A stretch of 64,000 nucleotides of DNA from Meloidogyne chitwoodi (taxonomy: Eukaryota > Nematoda > Chromadorea > Rhabditida > Meloidogynidae): contig JACZZP010000012.1 of NCBI GenBank assembly GCA_015183035.1, positions 62,001-126,000 of the forward strand. Reading direction: 5' to 3'. The notes beneath the pieces are model-generated. The model worked only from the letters and a program-made list of their open reading frames with translations, was not told where the DNA came from and did no database searches. Of the stretch, positions 23,501-34,362 are shown piece after piece (the first letter of the stretch is position 1; each line of letters opens with the position of its first letter). Both the position numbers and the translations under genes were made by a program.

Positions 23501-23722
23501 CCTCCCTTTTATATGTTTAGCTATATTATTAAACAAAATTTTAAAAATACTTATATTATTAAACAAGTTGTAGAGCGCAAAATTAGTAAAAATATTAATA
23601 AATATGGTGTTAATTATTTTTCAATAAACTCAAGTGAACTGAAAATAAATAACTTTTTTCAAATTTTAGATTATTAAAAACCTTCAACTTGTATTTTATC
23701 AAAAATATTATTTTTAAATTGT
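20501..23722. other. Long gene-poor intergenic region
   Basis: About 3.2 kb of very AT-rich DNA between divergently transcribed genes. A T-rich acceptor-like site near 20581 may receive the leader of the FERM gene. Short hydrophobic open frames (such as 20607-20819 and 21760-21951) are typical of AT-rich noise. I saw no tRNA, spliced-leader RNA or conserved protein block. Confidence 0.45.
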
Positions 23723-23929
23723 ATGCAGCTTCAAAAACATCAAGAACTACAAAATAAAAATAAACCAAAACCATCTACAGTATCTAGACCAATATTTATT
23801 GCATTATATCTTCTTGGACTGGTAATTTGTATTCCAACTTCGCTGTTAATTTGGTTCGTTAGACGTCGTTTATTCAAAGAAACACAAGTTGTTGGGGTAA
23901 ATAAAAAATATTTTTTATTTATTTTTTAA
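23723..23929 (+). CDS. Small single-pass membrane protein ORF directly upstream of ALG2
   Basis: A 68-codon frame: a polar, lysine/glutamine-rich N-terminus, one strong membrane helix (IFIALYLLGLVICIPTSLLI) and a basic cytosolic motif WFVRRRLFKE. It ends only about 20 bp before the acceptor that precedes the ALG2 start. It is not in frame with ALG2, and splicing at GGG|GTAAAT would enter the wrong ALG2 frame. It may be the first cistron of a tightly packed pair, or an upstream ORF. No family recognised. Confidence 0.45.
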   Translation: MQLQKHQELQNKNKPKPSTVSRPIFIALYLLGLVICIPTSLLIWFVRRRLFKETQVVGVNKKYFLFIF

Positions 23930-23950
23930 TTCAATTATTGAAAAATAGTC

Positions 23951-26301
23951 ATGCGTGTTGTCATCATCCACCCCGAACAATGGAATGGCGGGTCGGACCG
24001 ATGCACGGTTTAAATTTAAAAATTGTAGGAAAAAATCAAAAATTGTAAAGATCGGTTTTCTTCGACACTTCGTCCAGGCCGGACATCAGGTCGTTTGGTT
24101 GACAACAATGATTGATGATTATTGGGCAGATGAAGAATTCAAAGGAGTAGGCAAGTTTTAAAAACTAAAATAAAGTTCTCTAATGAAACAAAATTTTTGT
24201 AGAAATTCATGAGGTTCGTCTTCCGTTGCATCCTGGAGATTGGTTTTCACAGAATATCGGTATTTTTGTTTTTATCAAAAAACAAAAAAACAATTGAAAA
24301 AAAATTTCAGCACTCGCATATCATATAATTTTTCGTACTCATCTGGAGCCTGATTTGATTGTTGTTGACCACAGTGCTTCATGTGTCCCTTTACTCAAAT
24401 GGTGGTATCCAAAGGTACGTTGAAAAAGCTGTTCTTATTACTTTTTCTATTTTTAGGTACATATAATGTTCTATTGTCATTTTCCTCAACAATTGGTTTG
24501 TAAAAATCCCAAAATATTTAATTTATTTTTTTTATTAGGTGACGCCAAATCGCTTTTTTCTATACCGATGGTATTCAAAATGCATGGGTCTTATTGAGGC
24601 GCGAATGTTTGAATCTGCAGGTAATTAACACAGTCTAATATTTTAAGAAAACTTGAAAAAATTTGACAAAACGTAAAATATATAAATTTAGACATGGTCC
24701 TTGTGAACAGTGAATTTACATGTAAATTTTTTAGCACATTCTAAAAGATTTTTTAATTTAATTTTTACTTTTACAGCAAAAAAATTTCAAGCTGTAATGC
24801 CAAGCGTGCCTAAAGAAAAAATGCGTGTGGTCTACCCTCCTTGCGATGTTGATTCACTTAGCGTTGTTTCACGCCCAATTTCACGAAAAAATCGCGTTCG
24901 TAATGATCGCTATTTGTTTCTTTCAATGAATCGTTTTTGGCCAGAGAAGCGTTTAGATATAATACTGGACGCTGCAGGTTTTTTTTACTTTATTGAGCAA
25001 AATTTAAATATCTTAGAACTTTTAACTTTAAAAAAGAGCATCAAAATTAAACTGTAAAACTCTTCTTGCTAAAATCCAATAATTTCCATTATTAATAATC
25101 TCCCCTGACTATCCCCATTCTTTCAATTTTTCAAAAACATACAACGTTTAAAAGAAATTTATTAAAACTCTTGTATTTCAAATAAAAAACGCCCTCTTAC
25201 ACTACAAGAATAGATAAGAAAACAATTGGCCTAAAAGCCACATTCAAACAAGAAAAATGAATCTAGATACTTAGGATTTTTATTTACAGTTCAATTAAAA
25301 CGTTTTGGCCTTCGCCCACTTATACAAATGGCTGGTTCTGTGATGCCCCACATCCCCGAATCTCGAATATACTTTCAACTTTTGAAAGAACAATGCGAAA
25401 AATATAGGCTGTATGACATGATTGAGGTGATGACTTTAATTTATTTTTTAACAAGAGTTTAATGAAAGGAAAAACAATCAAACAAGTTGACCTAAATGAA
25501 AGAGACAACTAATGAGCAGGGGGAATATTTCGCAATTTAATTAGAGAGAAGAGAAAGTAATGAAAATTAAAAAGAAAACTTTAGCAATTCTTAAAAATAA
25601 AAAAGATAAAACCCAGCTAGAAAAAATTAAAAAAGTCAAAAAAATACTTAAAAAGCCCATAAAACACGCATTCAGTTAAAAAATATTATTTATAGTTTAT
25701 ACCTGACCCAAGCGATGAGCAAAAATTCCAATTGTACAATCAGTGCGATTCGGTTATTTACACACCTCCAAATGAACATTTTGGTATTGTTCCAATCGAA
25801 GCATTAGAGCAACGTCGTCCAGTCATCGTCATTGATAGTGGCGGGCCTTCTGAAACAGTCATTGAAGGAGTAACAGGAACAAAAGTGAAATGGACTGTTT
25901 TTAATTATAAAAATATTATTTTAAAGATTGCTGATACCGATGGAGTGATGTTAGCTGAAGCAATGGTTGAACATATGGAACGTAAAGAATGGATTGAATT
26001 AGATTCTGACGTTCATTACGTTAAGCAGGTCAGAAAAACAGCGTAGTTTAAACATCTGAGTAGAAAGATCAAAAATTTAATCTACGGAACCTTTCCTCCC
26101 CACTAAAAAACGAAAAAATTTAATTAATACCATTGTCAGCGCGCACGCTTCGAAAAAAACTTTAGTCTTAATGGCTTTGGCCAAAGCATCGATGAAGCTG
26201 TTGCAAAAATATTTAATAATGAGACGAATGTAAATAAAGAGAATCAAATAATGGATGAAGTATTTTTAATTAAATCTAAAAATAAAAAGAAAAAAAATTA
26301 A
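23951..26301 (+). CDS. ALG2: Alpha-1,3/1,6-mannosyltransferase ALG2 (N-glycan precursor assembly)
   Basis: ALG2 adds the second and third mannoses to the dolichol-linked oligosaccharide on the cytosolic face of the ER. The start [19 protein letters not shown] is at 23951, three bases after an AG acceptor. An intron from the GTTTAA at about 24009 to about 24050 restores [19 protein letters not shown]. Later blocks are [59 protein letters not shown] and, after a large intron, the GT4 signature [20 protein letters not shown] with the E-x7-E pair (about 25770-25810), then [11 protein letters not shown]. The final exon (26140-26301) supplies [20 protein letters not shown] and a lysine-rich end. 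The 3.3 kb spacing to the FERM gene suggests its own promoter upstream of 23723. Confidence 0.9.
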
Positions 26302-26998
26302 ATTTAAGCAAACAAATGGATTTTCTTCATATTCAAATCGTGCAAAACGTCAAATAAAGGCGAAGAAAAAAAATTTAAAGGAAAAAGGGTGCTCAAATGG
26401 ACAGGATCGAAAAAACGCATAAGCAACAAAAAACAATTAAATTATTGTATTTTCATAGCTCAGGGTTCAGCTCAGTTTATAAGAAAAGGAACAGAAAAAA
26501 TTCATTTTATAATTTTTAGAGCTGAGCTTTATTTATGAACAATATAATCTCTCGCTTTTGCTATTTATAAATATATCAATAACAAAATTTTTTCTAACCT
26601 ATTAATCAATATCAGTTAATAAATATTGAGAATAAAGTTCAGAGTAATATACATATTTTACAGAAAAGGTTATAAATTAAACGTGAAGAATAGGAAGACT
26701 AAAATAGACGAAACACTAACCACTTAACCTTAGATGCACAAAGAGTAAAAAATAACTTTTAGAGAAGAAGTGCGCGAAAATGAAATTCATCTCTTTCAGT
26801 CTAAATTTTCCTGGATTTAACCTTACAAAATAATCAATGATAATTAATAAAATAAATAACGTTGAAGAAGAACAACTGAAAACATATAAAAAATGCTTAA
26901 AAATTAAAAAAAATCAACAGTAAATAAAAAAAATTATTAAATCAAAAGCGCAATATTTACGCCAAAATTATTCTCTTGTGGCACTGCATCTTAAGTTG
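26302..26998. other. Intergenic, 3' of ALG2
   Basis: AT-rich sequence without recognisable coding. It presumably includes the ALG2 3' UTR. Confidence 0.35.
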
Positions 26999-27558
26999 GT
27001 AAATAATCAGTTGATGTTCTACTTGTCCGCAAAGAGAATTCGTTCTTTTATTTTTTTCTCTTGCATTTTTGGCGTAAGGAGAAGTGCACGCTTATTTTTC
27101 CTCTACACTGTAATATGCCTTTTGGCACTTGGAAAGAAAGGGATAAAATAATTAAAATTAATTAATAATAAAGTGAAAATATATTTATTTCAAAAGTGAC
27201 CAAATATTAATAACCAAAGAACATAAATTTGGACAACATTCTCAAATATATTTCAAGAAGATCAGGTGGAGAACAACCTTTTATTGGATTATTTAAGGGA
27301 TAAAAACCAGTAAAAGGATAAATATTTAGGTAATTCAGCTTCTGTAATATGTCTCATCTGACGGCAATTCTGAATCTTAATCACTCAATTATTAATTAAT
27401 TTTAATTAGTTTATCATTTTCTTTCCATTTGCCAAAAGGCATATTACAGTGTAGAGGAAAAATAAGCGTGCACTTCTCCTTACGCCAAAAATACAAGAGA
27501 AGAAAAGAAAAGAGCGAATTCTCTTTGCGGAAAGGTAGGACATCAACTGGTTATTTAC
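26999..27558. repeat. Foldback element with 129 bp inverted arms
   Basis: The arms at 26999-27127 and 27430-27558 are the same length and about 90% identical in inverted orientation, with a 302 bp AT-rich centre. The conserved core reads GGCGTAAGGAGAAGTGCACG and CCTCTACACTGTAATATGCC. The element lies between the convergent ALG2 and GT31 genes. It may be a non-autonomous transposon; a target duplication is not obvious. If transcribed from either side it would form a long hairpin. Confidence 0.75.
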
Positions 27559-27662
27559 CTTTTGTTTATTCAAAAAAATAAAAATATTAAAAAATGATCA
27601 AATACTCGGGTTTATGTGTTGAGACCATACTATATATTTGAATAACCATCCTCTTCTTTAAC

Positions 27663-30227
27663 TTAACAAGAAATCAAATGACGAATGCTATTGAACATCT
27701 CCATTAAAAGACCGGCAGAGTAGCGTGAATACTGAAAATTAAAATATAAAAAAATAAAATTTAAAAATGTTAGGGGAGGAATAAATTAAACAATATTTAA
27801 TCTCAATAGATTCCCTAGGCAGTTTTATTCTAGCCCGAATTTATATCAGAATGTCTTGTGACTGTAAAAATGACCTTCTGGCTACTTTTTGTACTATTTT
27901 CCCTTACTTATGTTAGAAAAATCATACAATAATTATTTCTCTTAAAGATTAAAAATATTGAAAAGAGTGTAGAACACGCAACAGAAATATTATTAAAAAT
28001 CTTTGAGGAAACAATCCCTAATGAATTCCAATAAAAGTAACAGAAAACCTGATAGTGAAAAACAGTAAATTGATCCAATTGGTGTCCAACATCAAAACTA
28101 TAAAATTATATTTAATTTGAATAATAATATTTTAAAATAAACCCTTCTCGATGAAAATTGCTTATTCCCATGCAATTCGTTACAATCCCCATTTGAACAT
28201 CATCTAAATGAACATTCCTCCATGGAAAATCGCATATTCGGCGAAGGATATCTACAGCAGCATCTCGAGAAATGATAAAACTTGAACCCTGTAAATAAAA
28301 AATTTTAATTTAATGTTTTTTAAAACAATATTAAAAGTAGTAAATTTTTAATTTTTCAAACCTGAACAAATGGTGGATAGCATTTGTGAGGATATTGTTC
28401 AGCTGAAACATACCAAGGCAACCATGGAAAAACCAATCTAGGGTACCCACGTGAAACTTTTCCAATCAAATAACGCTTAGCATCTGGAGATGTTGTTGTA
28501 TTCTGCCACTATAACTTTGCTTATGATTAAATTTTTATTAAAAAATACGTGTTCAATTTCATGAAACAAAGCTCCCAATGCTGTAGCATTCACAATTGTA
28601 TCTACAATCAAATAAATTTATTATTAATTGAAAGCTTAAATGTTACCATCATTAATAACAACAATTTGTTGGATATTGGTGTGAGAAGTAAAATAACTAT
28701 AAATTACTGAAAAGCGGAAAAGATAACTTCTTAAAGAATATTTTATTCATACCCATCATTTTAGTAGAAAGATTTCTGTATGAGTCTTCAAAATCCATTT
28801 GGAGTATATCACCATGCTCTGTACTTTCTGAAGCCAATTCAGTGCCATCTCGACCGGTCACAAAAATAACAGGGCCGTTGCTGTGTTGTTCAACAGAGGC
28901 TTTCCATGATGATCGTATAAACGTGCGGTATTCTGAAGCACGAGGAGCAGTGCGAATCTGGAATTGAAAAATAATTCAATGGGCAAAGTTTTCCATTTGT
29001 TAAAGAATTATTACTTAAAATTTGTTCATAAAAAATACCACGATCACTCTTTTCAATTGCGGATTATCCAAATTGGTGCGCCAAGGTTGGAGTAAGGTTT
29101 TAATAGTTTTGTTTGAGCTGCAATATGAAAAACTGTTTTGTAGAACCGAATCATTGGCGATGTCAATATTACGTTCATTGTCATTTCTGATGTCATTATT
29201 TGCAAAAAAATAGGCAGCACAATCTTCGGTTGAAGACCTAAGTGCTCGACGGACGACTAAGAGATCAGGATCCGTGTAACAATAAATCCGAAGAGGAAGT
29301 AGACAACGCTCCAAATAGTTTACAATCTAAAATTGAATGAGAAAATCGATTAATAACCATTAGAGTCTTAAAATACAAGACACATAAGGTTATCAAAATG
29401 GGTACAGCCCGAAAAGGCGCCGGCCATATAGGCGCGCAATAGTATATCTAATGAAGAGAATTAGAGATAAAAAGGAAGCGAGATACTACATGCGCCTTTT
29501 CGGGCGTGTCCCATCAAAATTGAATACTAACGAAAATGTATGGTAAAATCCAAATGAATTGAAGCAATAAAATTAACAAAACATCAGAAATTGGAATTTT
29601 ATTTCGCCATCTTTGAAGATTGCTTTTGGCATTATTCGCAGGATCATTTGGACTGTTTTTTCTTTTCTTTTTTTGAACATTTACATATTCTAAAACACCA
29701 TTTAATTTAGGAGAGCAAATTTGATTTGTACAATTATTTAGATTGGAAGTGTTGTTTTGTAAAGTTAAAATGCCACTTTGTGAGGTTAAAGCAGGTTGTT
29801 GAGAATATGGAGATGAAAGAGAATTTTCTCCTAATTTATGGGGAAAATGTGAAGATGAAAAAAGTTTTACAAGTAAAGGAAAATGTAGTTTTGTATTTGG
29901 ACAATTATTTTGACGAAACTGTCGTACTGAATTTGAACGTTTATAATTTGGTCGTACAAGAGGCCAACATAAAGAAATTTTAGAAGATGATGAAACCGGA
30001 CTGTCAGATTGTGAATTTAATTTTAAACATAAAGATTTTGAGGAATATTTGGAAGATTTTGGTGATGATGAAGAGGAGCGAATACGGCCAAAAGTAGAAT
30101 TTATTGACGGTTGTTGTTGTTCAATAATGTGTAAAGGACTTGAAGATGATGATGGAGTTGATGTTGAAAATGATGAACAAGTAGTGGAACTAAATGATAA
30201 AGTACTGGAACAGCGACGTTGTGACAT
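27663..30227 (-). CDS. GT31-family (beta-1,3-galactosyltransferase-like) type II glycosyltransferase
   Basis: Golgi glycosyltransferase of the galactosyltransferase family 31. The start is ATG 30227. A Ser-rich cytosolic N-terminus of about 215 residues is followed by one membrane anchor, ISDVLLILLLQFIWILPYIF (about 29600-29531). The lumenal domain shows IRTAPRASEYRTFIRSSWKA, GPVIFVTGRD, HGDILQMDFEDSYRNLSTKM, the acidic motif VVINDDTIVNATAL (the family's DDD.FVN), YPPFVQGSSFIISRDAA and HLDDVQMGIV (the family's EDVYVG). The final exon, ending at 27663, encodes YSRYSAGLLMEMFNSIRHLI. At least eight exons are visible. The first intron (29327-29530) carries a MITE close to the donor site. The long cytosolic tail is unusual for GT31. 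The sugar specificity cannot be read from sequence. Confidence 0.83.
29400..29512. mobile_element. MITE of the 10553 family in GT31 intron 1
   Basis: 113 bp, beginning GGGTACAGCCCGAAAAGGCG and ending GCGCCTTTTCGGGCGTGTCCC in inverted correspondence, flanked by the perfect 8 bp duplication ATCAAAAT (29392-29399 and 29513-29520). The ends and interior (CGCAATAGTATATCTAATGA, AATTAGAGATAAAAAGGAAG) match the element at 10553-10695 in reverse orientation. On the transcribed strand it begins about 18 bp inside the intron. Confidence 0.8.
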
Positions 30228-31509
30228 TTAAAGGAATAAACTGAAAATGTTTAAGAATATAAACAATAAAGCTTATCGATAAAAAGAAAGAATAAAATGT
30301 TTTCTTTACATTTGTACGTTTAATTAATTTTAAAATATTTCTAAATTCGAATTTTCTATTTAAAAATAGTCAAATCAATTTTTAAATGTTAAAGAACGTT
30401 AGATTGAATTAAGAGTTACATAAAGACAGCAGAATAAAGAATTTATTTTTGGTAATAAAAAGTGAAAAAAATCGCTTACGGCGTATATTCGCGAATAAAG
30501 ATATTTGATGAAGGGCAACAGCTTTCCATTATTTTATTTAAGGCAAAACGCTTTGAATGAGAAAATCCCATCTTTAGTCCAGTATTAATCCGATAAGATC
30601 TGCTACTTAAATCGCAAACGGCGCAATTCAAATGATGTGTTCGCTTCATTGCTCATGAAATATTTAAATATCTTTTAGTTAGAAAAAGTTTAACAAACCA
30701 GTTCAATATAACACAAGATTGCCATTATTATACATGTATGCGCATATTCGCATTTGTAGTCTATAATATGTATCTAAGGCCAGAATTTATAGAAAAATAT
30801 TTTACATGTATTTAAGATGGTAACGATTAGGAATGAGGAGACAATGTAAAGAAGCTAGTTATCTAACAATCCGGATATTCAAATGTTTAAAGAAACACAT
30901 TATTCATTTTCCGTAAAAAAATATAAAAAAATACATATTGTAGACCAACGATCAAAACAGGCTATAATGAATATTGAATAAAAATATTATATTAAATAAT
31001 ACGATGACGTCAAAGAAAAAATATTGGGTTTAAATGTCAAAATTTAATTTGATAAAAGTTGATAAAATTGTCTCCTAAATAAGGCCAAGAAATTAACAAA
31101 AAATGAAAGGATTATAATTCTTATTAATATATGATCATTAATCTTTCTTTAAGACAACTAACTAAAAATTAGGCGAGTTGATTTGGGAAGCCTATTTTCG
31201 TTTAAATTTATAAATTTTTGCTTGGCAAAACGTTTTTATAGAGAACAAAGAAAAGAAGAGGCGTTAGAAGAGAAGACATTTCCATGGAGTTTTCTAGCAA
31301 ATTTGCTTAGACACGTTCTTCATTTTTGTTTTACTTTTGATTATTTGTAGTTGTTTTATATTGATTTAATAATATGCTTATTTAAAAAGCTTATTTGGAA
31401 TTTCAGATTTATTAAGAAGGGCAGCAAATTATTGCTTAAAGCTTATACATTTTAATCGAAGTTCTCAACTTTTTGGTGATCTACCTGGTCTCCTTGTGAT
31501 TGGTTGAAT
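30228..31509. other. Intergenic region between GT31 and eL41
   Basis: AT-rich. No conserved protein block or RNA gene recognised. It probably contains the divergent promoters of the GT31 gene and the eL41 gene. A TTTCAG at about 31401-31406 could serve as a leader acceptor for the eL41 transcript. Confidence 0.35.
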
Positions 31510-31622
31510 ATGCGAGCAAAGGTTTTTTGAACTTTAGATTGAAATTTTTTTAATAAAAATTTTAGTGGCGTAAGAAGAGGATGCGTCGTTTAAAACGGAA
31601 GCGAAGACAGCAAAAGAAGTAA
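31510..31622 (+). CDS. RPL41: Ribosomal protein eL41 (RPL41), two exons, 22 residues
   Basis: eL41 is the smallest ribosomal protein, an almost pure Arg/Lys helix at the subunit interface. Exon 1 (31510-31521) encodes MRAK, followed by a 44 bp GT-AG intron. Exon 2 (31566-31622) encodes WRKKRMRRLKRKRRQQKK and a stop. The first 18 residues equal the widely conserved animal and fungal sequence. The usual 25-residue protein has a slightly longer end, so the last residues differ and three are missing. The gene is too short for ordinary ORF calling and is easily overlooked. Confidence 0.88.
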
Positions 31623-32846
31623 GCTGGATTTGTTAGCCTGGAATCGGAACACGAGGAAACGAATTTTTTTGAAGCGATTTGTTTGTCAACATTTTCAACA
31701 TGAAGATGCATTATGTTAAATCTTATTTTGTTAAAAGCAGTAAAAGAAAATTTTTTAGTTATTTTGTAGTAGAATTTGTTTTTAACATCTTTGGTATATC
31801 TTTTTCTTTTGTATTTAATTTTGTTCCTATTTTTGGTTCAAAATGGGTTTGAGATAGATTTCTAGTGTCATAGTCGATTCAATAGAAAAACAAGCTTTAG
31901 AGATGACATTCCGAAACTTTCTATGCTTCTCGTATATTTTAGGTGTTGAAGTAAACATTTGATCCATGTTTTAGTATTTGATCCGATTTGCAGCAACTTT
32001 GTTTGCTTTTCTTTCTACTTTGTTAACCTGCAATATTAAAGGTTTCTGCTAAATTCTCCAAAGTTTTAAAACATTTCAAATTTTACTCTAAATTTTTCCA
32101 AGAAACACTCCCTTAAGAAAGTAACAAAAATTCCCCAGTCATTAATTTCAGTTTTTTATTCGTTACTTGTCAACTATACTGAAGTTTGGTCTTTTCTGGC
32201 GCCATTACTATTTCAACCATGTAGTGTTTATTGGTCGACGAAATAACGAAAGGAATGACGAGAGGGATTGGCCTGTTAGTGTGAAAGAAAGTGTAATACT
32301 AGAGGGAATAGAGAAAGAAAGAGATTGTTGGCTATATTTGAGTGCGTGCGGCCGACGTTTGTGTTTTGTGTATAGGCCACTCCATTGTAATGTGTACACA
32401 TTTTTGAGATTCTCGGTTTGATTTTTTTGTTTCTCTTTAGGTTTTCTTCATTTATTACGCATTTGCTTTTTTTGTATTGCCTCCCTCATATTTCCCCTTA
32501 CTCGTTCGCTCATAATATAATTCTTGTTAGGATGGCAAATATAAGAGAAAGAAAGAGTAAATATGTTTCCAAAATTGGAAAAGAAAGAGCGCTGGTAATA
32601 ATGGCGGAGACTTTCCCAAAACACATTGGCGCGAATCCAAAAAGCTTTACAATATTTTAGCAGCGCTTTTTAAATTTTTGAGTAGTTAAGTTTTCTTATA
32701 TTTGGCCAATTTAATAAATGCGCGTGCAATGCTTAAACTATTTTATGTATGTTCTATTGTACAACTAGCAAAAATTTCCTTAATTTTTTATAATCGGATT
32801 AAAAATAACAATTTACTCTTTTTTAGTGAAAGACATTGTAAATAAA
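31623..32846. other. Intergenic / 5' region of the Pumilio gene
   Basis: Includes several accidental open frames (32167-32660) without family resemblance. A TTTTAG at 32821-32826 precedes the Pumilio start codon by about 20 bp and may be a trans-splice acceptor. Confidence 0.4.
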
Positions 32847-34362
32847 ATGCTTGAAAATGTATTATCTTCTTCACCTGGAAGTCTTAATGCTAAATTTGTA
32901 TATTTTTTTGTATTTAATTTTATTCTAAAATTTAATTATTTTAGGGTGGAATTTCTATTAATGAGAAGCCCTCCAAATTGACAACTGTTGACATGAGGTT
33001 TTTTATTTAATTTGACTTTTACAATTATAATACTATAAAATCTGACTAATATGCCTCCATTTTTGAGATATTAAGTTTACTAATTTAAAGCGAGAAAAAC
33101 TCAACGAACGGGACACATAGGAATAATCCTTCAACTGCATCGACAATGGTCTCTTCTTCTCAAATTCATTCACAACCTGTCCCTATTCCAAATACTTATG
33201 CTGGAATTGGTGGCCCGGATATGCCTGGAGGATGTCATATGATTGGAACACCGGAATTTAGTCAAGTTTGTGATTCATCTAATTTTTTAAAATTAATAAA
33301 ATGGTTTATCTTTAAAAATATTTTTTATACAATGTCGATAAATTTTTTTTATTCAATTTTAGTATCCGTTTATGGTTCCTGGTCAACCTGGCACTCCAAT
33401 AATTTATGCAGCAAGACAAAATGCTTCCGTTTTTGGTTCAACTCCAACGAATTATGGATATGGTTCTTGGGGTGCCGTTTATCCTCCACCCCAAGCAGCG
33501 CCTCCTCCTCATCACAATGGGACAATATTACATCCAGGTATTTTTAAGTTGTTAAATCATAAAAATTTTCTAATGTTCAAGGCCAGGTTATTTTTTTAAA
33601 TTTTCGATTTGTTTTTAATTCCTTGAATTTTCTTTATAGAACATGCAGTGAGTAATCCAATTATGATACAAGCACGTGGTCCTCATTACGGCGCGATGAT
33701 GGTATCCCCAAAATCAATTGGAGGCGAACAGTCTGGTTTATGTCATCAAATGCTTGAAAATGTATTATCTTCTTCACCTGGAAGCCTTAATGCTAAATTT
33801 GTATATTTTTTGCATTTAAAATTTTATTCTAAAATTTAATTATTTTAGGGAGGAATTTCTATTAATGATAAGCACTCAAAATTGAATACGGTTGACATAA
33901 GGTTTTTTATTCTTTTTTGCGATATTACGTTTACTAATTTAAAGCGAGAACAGCAAAACGAACGGGCCACTTAGGAGTCATCCTTCTACTGCATCGACAA
34001 TGGTATCATCTTCTCAAATCGCTCAAATTCATTCGCAACCTGTCCCTATTCCCAATACTTATGCTGGGATTGGCCCGGATATGCCTGGAGGATGTCATAT
34101 GATTGGAACACCGGAATTTAGTCAAGTTTGTTAATTTGCTCATATAAAAAATTGATAAAATGTTTTAATTTTAGTATCCGTTTATGGTTCCTGGCCAACC
34201 CGGCTCTCCAATAATTTATGCAACAAGGCAAAAAGCATCCGTTCTTGGTTCAACTCCACCCAATTATGGTTATGGTTCTTGGGGAGCTGTTTATCCTCCA
34301 CCACAAGCAGCGCCTCCCCCTCATCATCATCCACATCATAATGGAACAATATTACATCCAGG
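32847..34362 (+). repeat. Internal tandem duplication of Pumilio exons (about 903 bp offset)
   Basis: Unit 1 starts at 32847 and unit 2 at 33750, an offset of 903 bp. Exons for [67 protein letters not shown] and [20 protein letters not shown] occur in both units in the same order, phase and intron positions. Unit 2 lacks part of one intron and has small coding indels (an extra IAQ, a lost GG pair, extra HHPH). Confidence 0.93.

Noticed and set aside
32167..32660. ORFs upstream of the Pumilio start
   Set aside because: No family resemblance. They lie in the likely leader or promoter region and are not in frame with the Pumilio coding exons through any plausible splice.
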